64,000 bases of DNA from Ancylobacter sp. WKF20 (GTDB lineage Bacteria; Pseudomonadota; Alphaproteobacteria; Rhizobiales; Xanthobacteraceae), in NCBI RefSeq assembly GCF_029760895.1, contig NZ_CP121679.1:3578001-3642000 (forward strand), in the 5' to 3' direction. Positions within the stretch are counted from its first letter, which is position 1. Each line of letters begins with the position of its first letter. Below the pieces are notes generated by a model, which was not told where the DNA came from, ran no database searches, and was given only the letters and a program-made list of their open reading frames with translations. Both the position numbers and the translations under genes were made by a program. This document shows, piece by piece, positions 41,792 to 49,827 of this stretch.

Positions 41792-42643
41792 ATGCCGATC
41801 GCCATCTTGAAGGAGCGCGCCGTCGCCCGCATCGCCGGGGCGGACGCCGCGCATTTCCTCGACAATCTGCTGACCTCCCGCACGCCCGAGGCGCCGGGCG
41901 CGGCGCGCTATGCGGCGCTGTTGACGCCGCAGGGCAAGATCGTCGCTGACATGATCGTGCTGGCGACGGAGGGCGGCTTCCGGCTCGACGTGCCGCGGGC
42001 GGTTCTCCCGGACCTGCTGAAGCGGCTCCAGCTCTACCGCCTGCGCGCCAAGGTGGAGATCGGTCCGCTGGACGATCTCGCGGTCGCCGTGGCCTGGGGC
42101 GGGGCGACGCCGCTGGTCGACGCGCTCGCCTATGACGATCCGCGCCTGCCCGCGCTCGGCCGGCGCTTCCTGCTGCCGGCCGCCGAGGCGGCGCAGATCC
42201 AGATGGTGCCGGAGGAAAACTGGCAGGCCCACCGCATCGGCCTCGGCGTGCCGGAGGGCGGGCGCGACTTCCTCTATGGCGACGCCTTCCCGCATGAGGC
42301 GGATATGGACCAGCTCGGCGGCATCGACTTCGACAAGGGTTGCTATGTCGGGCAGGAGATCGTCAGCCGCATGCAGCATCGCGGCACGGCGCGCACCCGC
42401 ATCATCCCCGTCGCGCTGTGCGGCGCGCCGCCCGCCGAGGGCACGCCGATCCTTGCCGGGGGCAAGACCATCGGCCGGCTCGGCTCGGGGGTGGAAGGGC
42501 GCGCCCTCGCCCTCGTCCGGCTCGACCGGCTGGAGGAAGCCCGCGCCGCCGGGCAGGTGGTGGAGGCCGATGGCGCCGCGCTCGTGCCGGAGCGGCCGGG
42601 CTGGGTGCGTTTCGCCATTCCGGGGACGGAGGATGCGGCGTGA
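41792..42643 (+). CDS. ygfZ: YgfZ/GcvT-like folate-binding Fe-S protein
   Basis: A 283-residue protein with the YgfZ signature KGCYVGQE (182-189; Cys184). It resembles the T-protein of glycine cleavage and supports repair or assembly of Fe-S enzymes in a folate-dependent way, including MiaB, encoded later in this window. The ATG at 41792 gives MPIAILKERAVARI. It is first in a four-gene operon and its stop overlaps the tag start as GTGA. Confidence 0.92.
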   Translation: MPIAILKERAVARIAGADAAHFLDNLLTSRTPEAPGAARYAALLTPQGKIVADMIVLATEGGFRLDVPRAVLPDLLKRLQLYRLRAKVEIGPLDDLAVAVAWGGATPLVDALAYDDPRLPALGRRFLLPAAEAAQIQMVPEENWQAHRIGLGVPEGGRDFLYGDAFPHEADMDQLGGIDFDKGCYVGQEIVSRMQHRGTARTRIIPVALCGAPPAEGTPILAGGKTIGRLGSGVEGRALALVRLDRLEEARAAGQVVEADGAALVPERPGWVRFAIPGTEDAA

Positions 42644-43224
42644 GGGGGCATCATCATCCCGACGGCGTGACGCGCTGCGCCTGGTGCGGCACCGATCCGC
42701 TCTACATGGCCTATCACGACACCGAATGGGGCGTGCCGGAATATGACGACCGCGCTCTGTTCGAGAAGCTGATCCTCGACGGCTTCCAGGCCGGCCTCGC
42801 CTGGATCACCATCCTGCGCAAGCGCGAGGGGTTCCGCGCGGCGTTTGACGGGTTCAATCCCGAGATCATCGCCGGCTATGGGCCTGAGAAGGTCGAGGCG
42901 CTGATGCAGGACACCGGCATCGTGCGCAACCGCTCAAAGATCGTCTCCACCATCCGCTCGGCGCAGGTCTGGCTGGACATTCAGGAGCGCGGTCCGGGTT
43001 TTTCTGCCCTGCTCTGGGGCATCAACGGCCCGGTGCTCGACAATGCACGCCAGCCGGACGACCCGCCGCTCGTGACCTCGCCGGTGGCGCAGGCCATGTC
43101 GAAGGAGCTGAAGGCGCGCGGCTTCAATTTCGTCGGGCCGACCATCGTCTACGCCTTCATGCAGGCGGTCGGCATGGTCGACGACCATACGGTGACCTGC
43201 CACCGCCATGGCGCGCGGTCCTGA
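42640..43224 (+). CDS. tag: DNA-3-methyladenine glycosylase I
   Basis: A 194-residue helix-hairpin-helix glycosylase that removes 3-methyladenine from DNA. All four zinc ligands of Tag are present: Cys13 in RCAWCGTDP, His26 in YHDTEWG, and His183 and Cys187 in DDHTVTCHRH. EKLILDGFQAGLAWITILRKRE is the typical substrate-pocket region. GTG start at 42640, with GGAGG seven bases upstream, overlaps the ygfZ stop by four bases. Confidence 0.95.
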   Translation: MRGHHHPDGVTRCAWCGTDPLYMAYHDTEWGVPEYDDRALFEKLILDGFQAGLAWITILRKREGFRAAFDGFNPEIIAGYGPEKVEALMQDTGIVRNRSKIVSTIRSAQVWLDIQERGPGFSALLWGINGPVLDNARQPDDPPLVTSPVAQAMSKELKARGFNFVGPTIVYAFMQAVGMVDDHTVTCHRHGARS

Positions 43225-43233
43225 GGGGCATCG

Positions 43234-43944
43234 ATGACGTCCCCCGGTACACCCGCCTGCGAAAGCAAGCCCGCCAAACCGCCGCGCTCGAAGCCCCCCC
43301 GCGTGTGGCAGCGCATGCTGTCCGGCCGCCGGCTCGATCTGCTCGATCCCTCGCCGCTCGACATCGAGATCGCCGACATCGCCCATGGCCTCGCCCGCGT
43401 CGCCCGCTGGAACGGGCAGACTTCGGGCGCGCACATCTTCTCGGTGGCGCAGCATTCGGTGCTGGTCGAGCTGATCGCCCGCCGGCAGGCGGCCGCGCGC
43501 GGGGTGAGCCTCGCCCCGCGCTGGCGGCTCGCGACGCTGCTGCACGACGCGCCGGAATATGTGGTCGGCGACATGATCAGCCCGTTCAAGGCGGTGCTGG
43601 GCGGCGATTACAAGGAGGTGGAGGCGCGCCTCCTCGCCGCCGTCAGCCTGCGCTTCGGCCTGCCCGCGCGCTGGCCGGCGGCGCTGGTCAAGCGGGTGAA
43701 GGACGCCGACCGCGCCAGCGCCTTTCTGGAAGCCACCCGCCTCGCCGGCTTCGCGGTAACGGAGGCGCGCGCCTTCTTCGGCGCGCCCTGCCCGCTCGAC
43801 CCGGCGACGGAGAGGGATTATCTCACCCCCTGGAGCGCCGGTGAGGCCAGCGCGCGCTTCCTCGCCCGCTTCCATGAGCTGGAGGCCGAGGCGGGCGCCT
43901 GTCCGCCCACCGCCGCCGCGCCTGATCTTCGGAGCCCGTTATGA
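43234..43944 (+). CDS. HD-domain phosphohydrolase (YfbR-like)
   Basis: A 236-residue HD hydrolase. Metal ligands: His74 (VAQHSVLV), His104-Asp105 (LLHDAPEYVVGDM) and a later Asp in VKDADRAS. The DLLDPSPLDIEIADIAHGLARVARWNG segment resembles proteins annotated as 5'-nucleotidase YfbR-like phosphohydrolases. The first ~22 residues are a Pro/Lys-rich leader. It overlaps the phosphatase gene as ATGA. Substrates are probably nucleotides, but this is inferred. Confidence 0.85.
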   Translation: MTSPGTPACESKPAKPPRSKPPRVWQRMLSGRRLDLLDPSPLDIEIADIAHGLARVARWNGQTSGAHIFSVAQHSVLVELIARRQAAARGVSLAPRWRLATLLHDAPEYVVGDMISPFKAVLGGDYKEVEARLLAAVSLRFGLPARWPAALVKRVKDADRASAFLEATRLAGFAVTEARAFFGAPCPLDPATERDYLTPWSAGEASARFLARFHELEAEAGACPPTAAAPDLRSPL

Positions 43945-44447
43945 TCCATGTCTGCCCGCTCTCGCGCCTTGCCGAGACCGTCGAGCGCACCGGCGCCGAG
44001 CATGTGCTGAGCGTCATCAATGTCGCCACGCCCGTCGCCCTTCCGGCGCGCGTGATGGCCGACAATCATCTCTTCGTCGGCTTCAACGACATCCTTGCCC
44101 CTCAGGAGGGGCTGATCCACCCCTCCGATGAGCACGTCGCGGCGATCCTCGGCTTTGCCCGAAGCTGGCCGCGCCGCGCGCCGCTGGTGGTGCATTGCTA
44201 TCTCGGCGTCAGCCGCTCGACCGCCGCGGCCTATATCGCCGCCTGCGCGCTGGCGCCCGAGCGCGACGAGGCGGAGATCGCGCAGGAGCTGCGCGCCGCC
44301 TCGCCCATCGCCACGCCGAACGCGCTGCTGGTGTCGCTGGCCGACGCCGCGCTCGGCCGGCAGGGCCGCATGAGCGCCGCGATCAAAGCCATCGGTCGCG
44401 GCAAGGAGGCGATGGAGAACGAGCCGTTCGAGCTGCGGCTGGGGTAG
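43941..44447 (+). CDS. Protein-tyrosine-phosphatase-like protein
   Basis: A 168-residue protein with an intact cysteine phosphatase loop, His85-Cys86-YLGVS-Arg92-S, fitting C-x5-R. The general acid is probably in the FNDI loop (48-51). Proteins of this type, annotated as tyrosine phosphatase family, are common in Hyphomicrobiales. Its start overlaps the HD hydrolase stop (43941-43944), so the two phosphatases are coupled. Substrates are unknown. Confidence 0.85.
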   Translation: MIHVCPLSRLAETVERTGAEHVLSVINVATPVALPARVMADNHLFVGFNDILAPQEGLIHPSDEHVAAILGFARSWPRRAPLVVHCYLGVSRSTAAAYIAACALAPERDEAEIAQELRAASPIATPNALLVSLADAALGRQGRMSAAIKAIGRGKEAMENEPFELRLG

Positions 44448-44464
44448 GCACGCCTCTGCGGCGC

Positions 44465-44632
44465 GCGATCCCGGATCGGCCTGCGGCCGTCCGGGATAAC
44501 GACCTCACCCCATCCCCGCCGTCATCCCGGCCGAGCACAGCGAGAGCCGGGATCGCTCTCCGCGTTCAGTGGTGCTGGCACCGGCTTTTCGGCCCGCGAT
44601 CCCGGATCGGCCCTCGGCCGTCCGGGATGACG
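44465..44632. repeat. REPIN-like repeat cluster, family B (one and a half elements)
   Basis: Three family-B arms: GCGATCCCGGATCGGCC..GGGATAAC (44465-44500), GTCATCCCGGCCGAGC (44521) and GCGATCCCGG..CCGGGATGAC (44597-44631). The first and third arms are nearly identical direct repeats. The cluster fills the gap between the convergent phosphatase and L,D-transpeptidase genes. Confidence 0.8.
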
Positions 44633-44652
44633 TGCATGCCGGCGCGTGACCC

Positions 44653-45330
44653 TCAGCTCAGCGCGCCGCCGGTTGCCGGCAGCACCACCACGCGCGAGCC
44701 GGTGGGCACACGGCGGTACAGGTCGATAATGTCCTGATTGATGAAGCGGATGCAGCCGGAGGACACCATGGTGCCGATGGTCAGCGGCTCCGTCGTGCCG
44801 TGCAGGCGGTAATAGGTGTCGCGCCCGTTCTTGTAGAGATAGAGCGCGCGCGGCCCCAGCGGATTGTCCGGTCCGCCGGGCAGGCCGCCGGCATAGGGGC
44901 CATAGCGCTCCGGCTCGCGGGCGATCATGTCGGGGGTGGGCGTCCAGCGCGGCCATTCGGCCTTGCGGGCGATGATGCCCTCGCCGCGGAAATTGAAGCC
45001 TTCCTGCCGGCCGACACCGACGCCGTAGCGCAGCGCCCGGCCATTGGCCATGACGAGATAGGCGAAGCGCTCATTGGGATCGACCACGATCGTGCCCGGC
45101 TGGTAGGGCGAGTTGTAGGCCACTTCCTGGCGCAGGAAGCGCGGGTCGATCTGGCTGATGTCGACCGCCGGAATCGGGAACGGCTCGTCGGTGACCGCCC
45201 CGTACATCCGCACATATTGCGGGTCGAGCGCGGGCGGCAGCATCTGGCTGACGCGGGGGCTTCCCGTCGTGGTGCAGCCGGCGAGGGCGACAGGGGCGGC
45301 AAGCAGAAACAGGCGACGGTCAATGAGCAT
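44653..45330 (-). CDS. L,D-transpeptidase (ErfK/YbiS/YcfS/YnhG family), lipoprotein
   Basis: A 225-residue YkuD-domain enzyme. The lipobox VALAGC puts the lipidated Cys at 19. The catalytic site is His near 172 (YRLHGTTEP) and Cys193 in SSGCIRF. L,D-transpeptidases make 3-3 cross-links in peptidoglycan or attach proteins such as Braun lipoprotein or beta-barrels. The start at ATG 45330 gives a normal signal sequence; a TTG at 45342 would add four residues. Confidence 0.92.
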   Translation of the reverse strand: MLIDRRLFLLAAPVALAGCTTTGSPRVSQMLPPALDPQYVRMYGAVTDEPFPIPAVDISQIDPRFLRQEVAYNSPYQPGTIVVDPNERFAYLVMANGRALRYGVGVGRQEGFNFRGEGIIARKAEWPRWTPTPDMIAREPERYGPYAGGLPGGPDNPLGPRALYLYKNGRDTYYRLHGTTEPLTIGTMVSSGCIRFINQDIIDLYRRVPTGSRVVVLPATGGALS

Positions 45331-45573
45331 GGGGGAACGCAACCGGGAATGGGACAGCAGGTCTCCCCTATACTCCCCACCCCTTGCTTTGCTCCTAATC
45401 CGGGCTTCACGGTGGCGTTATGCGCCGGATTCCCCGCCCCCCTGTGGCGCCAGCGCCGCACTTGGCGGGCCATTCCGCCGTGTCCCGGCACGCGAGCGGT
45501 AGGCTGATCCCGTCGAGGCCCGCGCGGCGGTCCTGTGCGGCGGTGGCGGCTCCCTGCCGGGCGTGGCGTGCCC

Positions 45574-47187
45574 TCAGATTCCCGCCGCGCCGCCATCCGC
45601 ACGCGGGTCGTGCGTGCCTTCAAAACCGCGCTTGGCGGGGTGGATGACCACGGCGCCGGCGTGGCCAAAGCTGTCGGCCTCGGCGGCGCCGAGCATTTCC
45701 ACCTCATGGCCGGCGCGCTCCAGCCGTTCGGCGAGGGCGCCGTCAAAGCCGTCCTCGAGCTTCAGCGTGGTGGAGGGCGAACCCCAGCTACGCCCGAGCA
45801 GCCAGCGCGGGCGGGCCACCGCGTCGCCGAGCGGCACGCCGTGGAGGGCGTAGCGGCTCATCACCGCCGCATTGGTCTGCGGCTGGCCTTCCCCGCCCAT
45901 GCAGCCAAAGGCGACGAGCCGACCGTCCGCCAGCTCGGTCATGCCGGGGTTGAGCGTGTGGAAGGGGCGCCGGCCCGGCTCCAGCGGGTTCAACGCCTTG
46001 GGATCCAGCGAGAAGCTGGTGCCGCGATTCTGCATGAGCACGCCGGTGCCCGGCAGGACGAGGCCGGAGCCGAACTCCCAGTAGATCGACTGGATGTAGG
46101 AGACGAGCGTGCCGTGCCGGTCGGCGGCGCCGAGCCAGATCGTGTCGCCGGGCGCCGCCTTGTGCGGCCAGGGCAAGGCGCGGCCCATGTCGATGGCGGC
46201 GACCTCGCGCTCCAGAGCGAGAGCGGTGAGGAACTCCGCCGGCTCCTCCTTCACGCGGTTGAAATCCGTCACTACACGGTCGCGGATGAGGAAGGCGCGC
46301 TTGGTCGCCTCGATCAGCCCGTGGACATGGGCGAAGCTCTCCGGCTCCTTCACGCCTAGTTTGGCGAACAAAGCGAGGATCATCAGCGTCGCCAGCCCCT
46401 GCGTCGGCGGCGGCGAGCCCCAGAGCCGCAGCGTGGGCAGGGTGACGGTGAGCGGTGGGCGGCGCACCGCCTCATAGCCGTCGAGATCCTCGCGCGTCAC
46501 CGGGCTGCCGGCGTGGTCGAGATCCGCCGCCAGCTCGCGGGCGACGTCGCCGCGGTAGAAATCGCTGAGACCCGCCCGGCCGAGCTGCTCCAGCGTGTCG
46601 GCGAGGCGCGTCTGGCGCAGCAGGGTGCCGATGGCGGGCGCCTCGCCCGTCTCATCGAGGAAGGTGGCGGCAAAGCCCGGCACGGGGGCGAGCTCGGCCT
46701 TTTTCTGCGCGGTGTGCCGGTGCTGCGAGGCGGAGACCGGCGCGCCGGCGCGGGCATGGGCGATGGCGGCTTCCAGAAGGCGGCGCACCGGCATCTTGCC
46801 GCCGAGCGCGGTGGCAATCTCGCCGGCGAGCTTCCAGCCGCCGACCTGGCCGGGCACGGTGAGCGCGGCCAGCGCCCCGCGCGTCGGCAGCTCGTCATAG
46901 CCGCGCTCGCGGTAGAAGGCCGGGGTCGCCTTCGCCCCCGCCGGGCCGGCCGCCTCGATATAGGCGACGCGGCCCTTGGCGTCGCGGATCAGCCAGAAGC
47001 CGTCGCCGCCGAGATGATTCATATGCGGGTAGACCACCGCGATGGCGGCGGCGGCGGCGAGCGCGGCCTCGATGGCGTTGCCGCCCTCTTCCAGCACCGC
47101 GCGGCCGGCCTCGGTGGCCAGATGATGCGGGCTTGCCACCATGCCGGCGCCCGCGCGCACGCTCTCATGAACGGAACCGTGACCCAT
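45574..47187 (-). CDS. Gamma-glutamyltransferase family protein
   Basis: A 537-residue Ntn-hydrolase of the gamma-glutamyltranspeptidase family. The self-cleaving nucleophile is probably Thr349 in PGDTIWLGAADRHG. GSGLVLPGTGVLMQNRG and MGGEGQPQTNAAV are family hallmarks. It lacks a clear signal peptide, so it may be cytoplasmic, as in relatives that act as acylases or on gamma-glutamyl adducts rather than on glutathione. It is divergent from a small membrane protein gene. Confidence 0.88.
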   Translation of the reverse strand: MGHGSVHESVRAGAGMVASPHHLATEAGRAVLEEGGNAIEAALAAAAAIAVVYPHMNHLGGDGFWLIRDAKGRVAYIEAAGPAGAKATPAFYRERGYDELPTRGALAALTVPGQVGGWKLAGEIATALGGKMPVRRLLEAAIAHARAGAPVSASQHRHTAQKKAELAPVPGFAATFLDETGEAPAIGTLLRQTRLADTLEQLGRAGLSDFYRGDVARELAADLDHAGSPVTREDLDGYEAVRRPPLTVTLPTLRLWGSPPPTQGLATLMILALFAKLGVKEPESFAHVHGLIEATKRAFLIRDRVVTDFNRVKEEPAEFLTALALEREVAAIDMGRALPWPHKAAPGDTIWLGAADRHGTLVSYIQSIYWEFGSGLVLPGTGVLMQNRGTSFSLDPKALNPLEPGRRPFHTLNPGMTELADGRLVAFGCMGGEGQPQTNAAVMSRYALHGVPLGDAVARPRWLLGRSWGSPSTTLKLEDGFDGALAERLERAGHEVEMLGAAEADSFGHAGAVVIHPAKRGFEGTHDPRADGGAAGI

Positions 47188-47267
47188 GGCGTCGCCCCCC
47201 GCGGCAGGCCCCGCTTGACCCGCGCGCCGTGGCATAGCAGTTTGCCGGCCGCCGAATAAGACGGAAC

Positions 47268-47513
47268 ATGATGATGAGCACGGGCCGACGCATCCGCTGG
47301 GACAATGTGAGCACGGTGCTGAGCGCCGCGATCCTGCTCGGCGCCGAACTCATCGGCGCGGGCCTCGCCGCCGGCTGGGCGATCGCCGCCCTGTTCAATG
47401 CGAGCTGGATGGTGGAGCTGGCCTTCGAGGGCGCCTTCGCCCTGCTCGCCCTCTACGGCATCTACCGCTTCGTGATGAAGGCCAAGTCGGTCGAACCCTT
47501 CGTCGAGGGCTAG
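47268..47513 (+). CDS. Small two-helix membrane protein, unknown function
   Basis: An 81-residue protein with two hydrophobic helices: about 17-44 (STVLSAAILLGAELIGAGLA then GWAIAALF) and about 48-69 (MVELAFEGAFALLALYGIYR). The tail is short and charged. It stands alone between divergent GGT and a bidirectional hairpin. I do not recognise a family. Confidence 0.7.
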   Translation: MMMSTGRRIRWDNVSTVLSAAILLGAELIGAGLAAGWAIAALFNASWMVELAFEGAFALLALYGIYRFVMKAKSVEPFVEG

Positions 47514-47571
47514 GCCTTCGAAGGCTAGGGCTTTAGAGGGCTGACGGCTCCCCCGCCGACCGCCGCATGAG

Positions 47572-47597
47572 AAATGGCCGGGTTTCCCCGGCCATTT
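47572..47597. terminator. Bidirectional terminator-like hairpin between a small gene and hss
   Basis: A perfect 11-bp stem AAATGGCCGGG/CCCGGCCATTT with a four-base loop (TTTC; GAAA on the minus strand). It is 11 bp past the hss stop and 59 bp past the small membrane gene, so it can end both transcripts. Its core is the family-A REP core. Confidence 0.7.
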
Positions 47598-47607
47598 GCT
47601 TGTTCGA

Positions 47608-49035
47608 TCAGCGCACCAGCACGTTGCGGAACTGCCAGGGATCGCTCTCGTCGATATCCTCCGGGAACAGGCCGGGGCGGCCGACCAGCGGGTTCCAGTC
47701 GGTGTAATAGCCCTTCACCGTGCCGAGATAGGGCTTCTGGATCTGAAGGCAGCGCCGGTAGTCCATCTCGTCGGTCTCGACGATCCCCGCCTCCGGGTTC
47801 TCCAGCGCCCACACCATGCCCGCCAGCACGGCGGAGGTGACCTGCAGGCCCGTCGCGGTCTGGTAGGGCGCCAGCGCGCGGGCTTCCTCGATGGTGAGCT
47901 GCGAGCCGTACCAATAGGCGTTCCTGGCGTGGCCATAGAGCAGCACGCCGAGCTCGTCGCGCCCGTCGACGATCTCGTTCTCGGTCAGGATCGACCACTC
48001 GCCGGAGAACTTGCCCTCATTGCCGAACATCTCGTGCCAGGACAGCAGGGCGTCGTTGCAGGGGTGGTAGGCGTAGTGGCAGGTCGGCCGGTAGGCGACC
48101 TGCGCGCCGTTGCGCACGGTGAAATAGTCGGCGATCGAGATCGACTCGTTGTGCGTGACGAGGAAGCCGTGCTGCGCCCCGAGGCTCGGGCACCAGGTGC
48201 GCACCTTGGTCGCCGCGCCTGGCTGCATCAGATAGATCGCCGCGCCGGAGCCGAAATTATGGGTGAAGCCGTTCGCCGGCATCCAGCCCTCATGCGTGCC
48301 CCAGCCGAGCTCGGCCGGCTGCAGCCCTTCGGAAATGAAGCCCTCGACCGACCAGGTGTTGACGAAGGTGCCGAAATCGCGCGGGTCGCGCGCGCGCTGG
48401 GTGTCGCGCTCGGCGATGTGGATGCCCTTGACGCCGGCGCGGTGCATCAGCGCCGCCCAGCCCTCGCGCGTGGTCGGCTCCTCGAAATCGAGCGCGGTCT
48501 CGGTGGCGATGTCGATCAGCGCCTGCTTGACGAACCAGGACACCATGCCGGGATTGGCGCCGCAGCAGGAGATCGCGGTCGGCCCGCCCGGATTGGCGCG
48601 CTTGGCCTTGAGCATGGATTCGCGCAGCGCGTAGTTGGAGCGGCTGGCGGGGGTGGCGTCCTTGTCGAAATAGAAGCCGAGCCAGGGCTCGACCACCGTG
48701 TCGATATAGAGCGCGCCGCATTCGCGGGCGAAACTCATCAGATCGACCGAGCCGGTATCGACCGACAGGTTGATGACGAAGCCGCGCCCGCCGGCGGTCA
48801 GCAGCGGGCCGAGCACCTCGCGGTAGTTTTCGCGGGTGATGGCAAGCTGCAGGAAGCGGATGCCGCGTTCATCGAGCAGGTTGCGGTGGTCGTCCACCGG
48901 GTCGATGACGGTGAGGCTTTCCTTGTCGAAATCGAAATGCCGCTCCAGCAGCGGCAGCGTGCCTCGGCCGATCGAGCCGAAGCCGATCATCACGATGGGA
49001 CCATCGATTTTTCCATAGACCGGCCATACCGACAT
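47608..49035 (-). CDS. hss: Homospermidine synthase
   Basis: A 475-residue NAD-dependent enzyme that couples two putrescines (or putrescine and spermidine) to make homospermidine, the major long polyamine of many Hyphomicrobiales. The NAD loop MIGFGSIGRGTLPLLERHF begins at residue 15. ISCCGANPGMVSWFVKQAL and NGFTHNFGSGAAIYLMQPGA are conserved family segments. The ornithine decarboxylase that supplies putrescine is encoded at 53226 on the same strand. Confidence 0.95.
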   Translation of the reverse strand: MSVWPVYGKIDGPIVMIGFGSIGRGTLPLLERHFDFDKESLTVIDPVDDHRNLLDERGIRFLQLAITRENYREVLGPLLTAGGRGFVINLSVDTGSVDLMSFARECGALYIDTVVEPWLGFYFDKDATPASRSNYALRESMLKAKRANPGGPTAISCCGANPGMVSWFVKQALIDIATETALDFEEPTTREGWAALMHRAGVKGIHIAERDTQRARDPRDFGTFVNTWSVEGFISEGLQPAELGWGTHEGWMPANGFTHNFGSGAAIYLMQPGAATKVRTWCPSLGAQHGFLVTHNESISIADYFTVRNGAQVAYRPTCHYAYHPCNDALLSWHEMFGNEGKFSGEWSILTENEIVDGRDELGVLLYGHARNAYWYGSQLTIEEARALAPYQTATGLQVTSAVLAGMVWALENPEAGIVETDEMDYRRCLQIQKPYLGTVKGYYTDWNPLVGRPGLFPEDIDESDPWQFRNVLVR

Positions 49036-49215
49036 TCTCGGGGGGACTCCTTTTGTTTCAACGGGTCAGAAGATGCGGGCGCACCATGGGGATCGCAGCC
49101 TGCCGCGTCAATGGTGACGCCCGCGTGACGGGGAACGGTCGGGTTGCCGATGAAACACGGGCGGTGGCATGAGGGGTCGCCCAGGCCGATCTCGGTTGCA
49201 CGGGAGGCTGCCACA

Positions 49216-49321
49216 AGAACCACGTCATGGCCGGGCTTGGCCCGGCCATCCATGACTTTCAGCGGGCGTCACAGGCAAGTCGTGGATGCCCGGCCCAAGG
49301 CCGGGCATGACGGTGCGTGGG
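49216..49321. repeat. REPIN-like repeat, family A, copy 1 (left of GIY-YIG gene)
   Basis: The left arm is a hairpin with 10-bp stem ATGGCCGGGC/GCCCGGCCAT and loop TTG (about 49226-49252). The right arm is an inverted copy with stem ATGCCCGGCC/GGCCGGGCAT and loop CAA (about 49286-49308). The arms are separated by ~17 bases. The remainder of the gap 49036-49402 (hss leader and GIY-YIG upstream region) shows no clear promoter. Confidence 0.88.
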
Positions 49322-49402
49322 GTGGGGAGTCCAGTGCCTTCATGCAGTCTGCGTCGCGGTGCCGATCTTGCGCGGGTATGGGCCAGCTGCCACGCTCCGT
49401 CC

Positions 49403-49693
49403 ATGAAGGGCGGCTTCGTCTATCTCCTCACCAACCGGCCGAACGGGACGCTTTATGTCGGCGTGACGTCGGACGTTGTCCGCCGCGTCTGGGAGCACCG
49501 GGAAGGCGTGGTCGATGGCTTCACCAAGCGGCACGGTCTGAAGCGGTTGGTCTATGTCGAGGCGCATGACGACATCGTGCTGGCGATTACGCGCGAGAAG
49601 GCCATCAAGCATTGGCCGCGCGCATGGAAAGTCCGGCTTGTTCACGCGGCCAACCCGGAATGGCGTGACCTTTACGACGAGATCGCGCGTTGA
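49403..49693 (+). CDS. Small GIY-YIG endonuclease-domain protein
   Basis: A 96-residue protein that is essentially one GIY-YIG nuclease domain: VYLLT (6-10) and YVGVT (18-22) are the GIY and YIG strands, Arg27/Arg28 and His32 follow in TSDVVRRVWEHR, and Glu65 in TREKAIKHW is the metal ligand. It ends WRDLYDEI. It belongs to the UPF0213/YhbQ-like group found in many copies in alphaproteobacteria. It is flanked by two near-identical 106-bp repeats, 81 bp before and 15 bp after. No good Shine-Dalgarno precedes the ATG at 49403. Confidence 0.92.
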   Translation: MKGGFVYLLTNRPNGTLYVGVTSDVVRRVWEHREGVVDGFTKRHGLKRLVYVEAHDDIVLAITREKAIKHWPRAWKVRLVHAANPEWRDLYDEIAR

Positions 49694-49708
49694 TGGAGGC
49701 GACCCGCT

Positions 49709-49814
49709 AGAACCACGTCATGGCCGGGCTTGGCCCGGCCATCCATGACTTTCAGCAGGTGCCACAGGGAAGTCGTGGATGCCCGGCCCAAGGCCGGGCA
49801 TGACGGTGCGTGGG
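49709..49814. repeat. REPIN-like repeat, family A, copy 2 (right of GIY-YIG gene)
   Basis: Same orientation and length as the copy at 49216. The two differ only in the central spacer (AGCGGGCGTC against AGCAGGTGCC, and GGCAA against GGGAA). Both begin AGAACCACGTCATGG and end GACGGTGCGTGGG. It fills the space between the GIY-YIG stop and the phaZ stop. Confidence 0.88.
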
Positions 49815-49827
49815 ACGGGAAGCCCCC

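Noticed and set aside
47596..49128. A 510-codon plus-strand frame.
   Set aside because: Antisense to homospermidine synthase, which matches its family end to end.
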